Assembly (NCBI GenBank): GCA_949130495.1
Contig: OX422219.1
Span: forward strand, 264,787,111 to 264,851,110
Reading direction: 5' to 3'
DNA: 64,000 bases
Source of the DNA: Sambucus nigra
Taxonomy: Eukaryota; Streptophyta; Magnoliopsida; Dipsacales; Adoxaceae
Shown: in pieces, positions 62,201 to 64,000 of the stretch
How the letters are laid out: the number at the start of each line of letters is the position of its first letter
How positions within the stretch are numbered: position 1 is the first letter of the stretch
Made by a program: the position numbers and the translations under genes
Notes under the pieces: generated by a model
The model's database searches: none
What the model saw: only the letters and a program-made list of their open reading frames with translations
Told to the model about the DNA's origin: nothing

Positions 62201-64000
62201 CCGCGGGACTCCCGATTTTAGAATACGGTGATAATTTGCATATTTCTTGACTTAGGCTTAAAAACATGGCGTTAGAGGGTGAAAACTCGAAACAACCCAC
62301 GAACGGCCCCGTGGGTGGCACCAACACCTCCCACGGGACCAACGTAACTCATAGGAAATGACACCACGGCCGCGGGTCTCTCGGTTTGAGAATACGACGA
62401 TAATATGCATATTTATTGACTTAGGCTTAAAAAAATGGCGTTAGAGGGTGAAAACTCGAAACAACCCCCGAACGGCCCCGTGGGTGGAACCAACACCTCC
62501 CACGGGACCAACGTAACTCGTAGGAACTGACTCCGCAATCGTGGGACTCCCGATTTGAGAATATGACGATAATTTGTATATTTCTTGACTTAGTCTTAAA
62601 AACATGGCGTTTGAGGGTGAAAACTCGAAACAGTCCCCGAACGGCCCCGTGGGTGGCACCAGAACCTCCCACGGGACCAAGGTAACTCGTAGGAACTGAC
62701 CCCGTAGCCGCGGGTCTCCCGGTTTGAGAGTACGATGATAATTTGCATATTTCTAGACTTAGGTTTAAAAACATGGCGTTAGAGGATGAAAACTCGAAAC
62801 ATCCCCCGAACGGCCCCGGGGGTGGCACCAACACCTCCCACGGGACCAAGGTTACTCATAGGAGCTGACACCGCAGTCGTTGGTCTCCCGATTTGTGAGT
62901 AGTACGGTAATTTTTTTTTTCTAGACTTAGGCTTAAAAACATGACGTTAGAGGGTGAAAGCTCTAAACAACCCCCGAACGGCCCCGTGGGTGGCACCAAT
63001 ACCTCTGACGAGACCAACGTAACTCGTAGGAACTAACCCGGCAGCCGCGGGTCTTTCGGTTTGAGAATACGATGGTGAAAACTTGCCGTTAGAGGGTGAG
63101 AACTTGAAATAGCCCCCGAACGGCCAGGTGGGTGACACCAACACCTCCCACGGGACCAACGTAACTCGTAGGAACTGACCCCATAGTCGCGGGACTCCTG
63201 GTTTGAGAAAAGGATGATAATTTGCATATTTCCTTACTTAGGCTTAAAAACATGGCGTTAGAATGTGAAAACTCGAAACAGCCCTTGAACGTCCCCGTGG
63301 GTACCGCCAACACCTCCCACGGGACCAATGTAACTCGTAGGAACTGACCCCACAGCCGTGGGTCTCCCAATTTGAGAATACAACGATAATTTCCATATTT
63401 CTTGACTTAGGCTTAAAAACATGGTGTTAGAGGGTTAAAACTCTAAACAGCCCCCGAACGGCTAGGTGGGTGGCACCAACACCTCCCACGAGACCAAGGT
63501 AACTCGTAGGAACTGACCCCGCAGCCGCGGGACTCCCGGTTTGAGAATATGGCAATAATTTGTATATTTCTTGACTTAGGCTTAAAAACATGACGTTAGA
63601 GGGTGAGAACTCGAAACAGCCCCCGAACGGCCAGGTGCGTGGCACCAACACCTCCCACGGGACCAACGTAACTCGTAGGAACTGACCCTGCAGCCACGGG
63701 TCTCCCGGTTTGAGAATACGATGGTAATTTTCATATTTCTAGACTTAAGCAAAACATGGCGTTAGATGATGAAATTTCGATACAGCTCCCGAACGGCCCC
63801 GTGGGTGGTACAACCACCTCCCACGGGACCAAGGTAACTCATCGGAACTGACCCCGCAGCCGTGGGTCTCCCGGTTTGAGAATACGACGGTAATTTGTGT
63901 ATTTCTAGACTTAAGCAAAATATGGCGTTAGAGGTTGAAAACTCGAAACAGCCCTCGAACGGTCCCGTGGGTGGCACCAACACCTCCCACGGGATCAACG
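53292..64000. repeat. Main satellite array, continuing past the window
   Basis: About 63 further B-type monomers with the same landmarks. The first part repeats the variants of 35886-37543. Later parts carry variants seen at 38-50 kb, such as the AACTGGTAGGAGCA, GTCCCCGTGGGTACCACCAA and GGCCAGGTGGGTGGCA types. A small internal rearrangement at about 59830-59870 repeats GGTTTGAGAATACAGCG. The array is still running at the right edge. Confidence 0.97.

Noticed and set aside
33231..64000. Dozens of minus-strand ORFs of 60-214 codons with similar sequences
   Set aside because: They are translations of the 169-bp satellite. Frame shifts at each monomer and absence of any domain argue against genes.
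28750..64000. CRISPR-like regular repeats
   Set aside because: Monomers are contiguous, about 169 bp, without unique spacers, in plant DNA. This is satellite DNA.

Overview
The window reads as repeat-rich plant nuclear DNA, almost certainly from a flowering plant. It holds plant-type LTR retrotransposons with tRNA-iMet primer sites, a plant LINE with an RNase H tail, a non-autonomous hAT element, and broken pieces of plant genes. I see no intact protein-coding host gene, tRNA or rRNA gene.

Left third (1-25,800), transposon-dominated. A long LTR (829-3650) of a minus-strand Ty3/gypsy-type element runs off the left edge. A nearly complete but dead plus-strand Ty3/gypsy element occupies 4607-12609, with paired LTRs and a perfect 5-bp target duplication. 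A 934-bp hAT element lies at 13735-14668. A broken S-domain receptor-kinase fragment is at about 16206-16560. A nest follows: a minus-strand gypsy LTR edge at 19984, then a minus-strand LINE 3' end. The LINE is split by a gag-only LTR retrotransposon (20099-23861) that resembles the published TR-GAG class. An unrecognised broken minus-strand ORF ends the third.

Middle (25,800-33,300). A cluster of nine GC-rich palindromes built on GGTCACGG/CCGTGACC occupies 25818-26433. A duplicated TG/TA-rich tract follows. Next is an eight-monomer block of a roughly 169-bp satellite (family A), then low-complexity DNA with short broken exons resembling a peroxisomal 3-ketoacyl-CoA thiolase and an RNase T2. 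A palindromic AT minisatellite lies directly before the main satellite.

Right half (33,300-64,000). A tandem satellite of about 169 bp (families B/C, with short A stretches) fills nearly everything. It carries higher-order repeats with offsets of 2359 and 2190 bp. It also contains a duplicated segment about 17.4 kb apart that includes a non-satellite insert. Each insert holds a GT tract, a G-quadruplex-type run, an AT palindromic minisatellite and an EBP2 exon fragment. Most monomers carry a potential hairpin. The minus-strand ORFs of about 79 codons here are by-products of the satellite.

The most notable features are the multi-scale satellite architecture with conserved dyads, the palindrome cluster, and the repeated pairing of palindromic AT minisatellites and gene fragments with satellite junctions.
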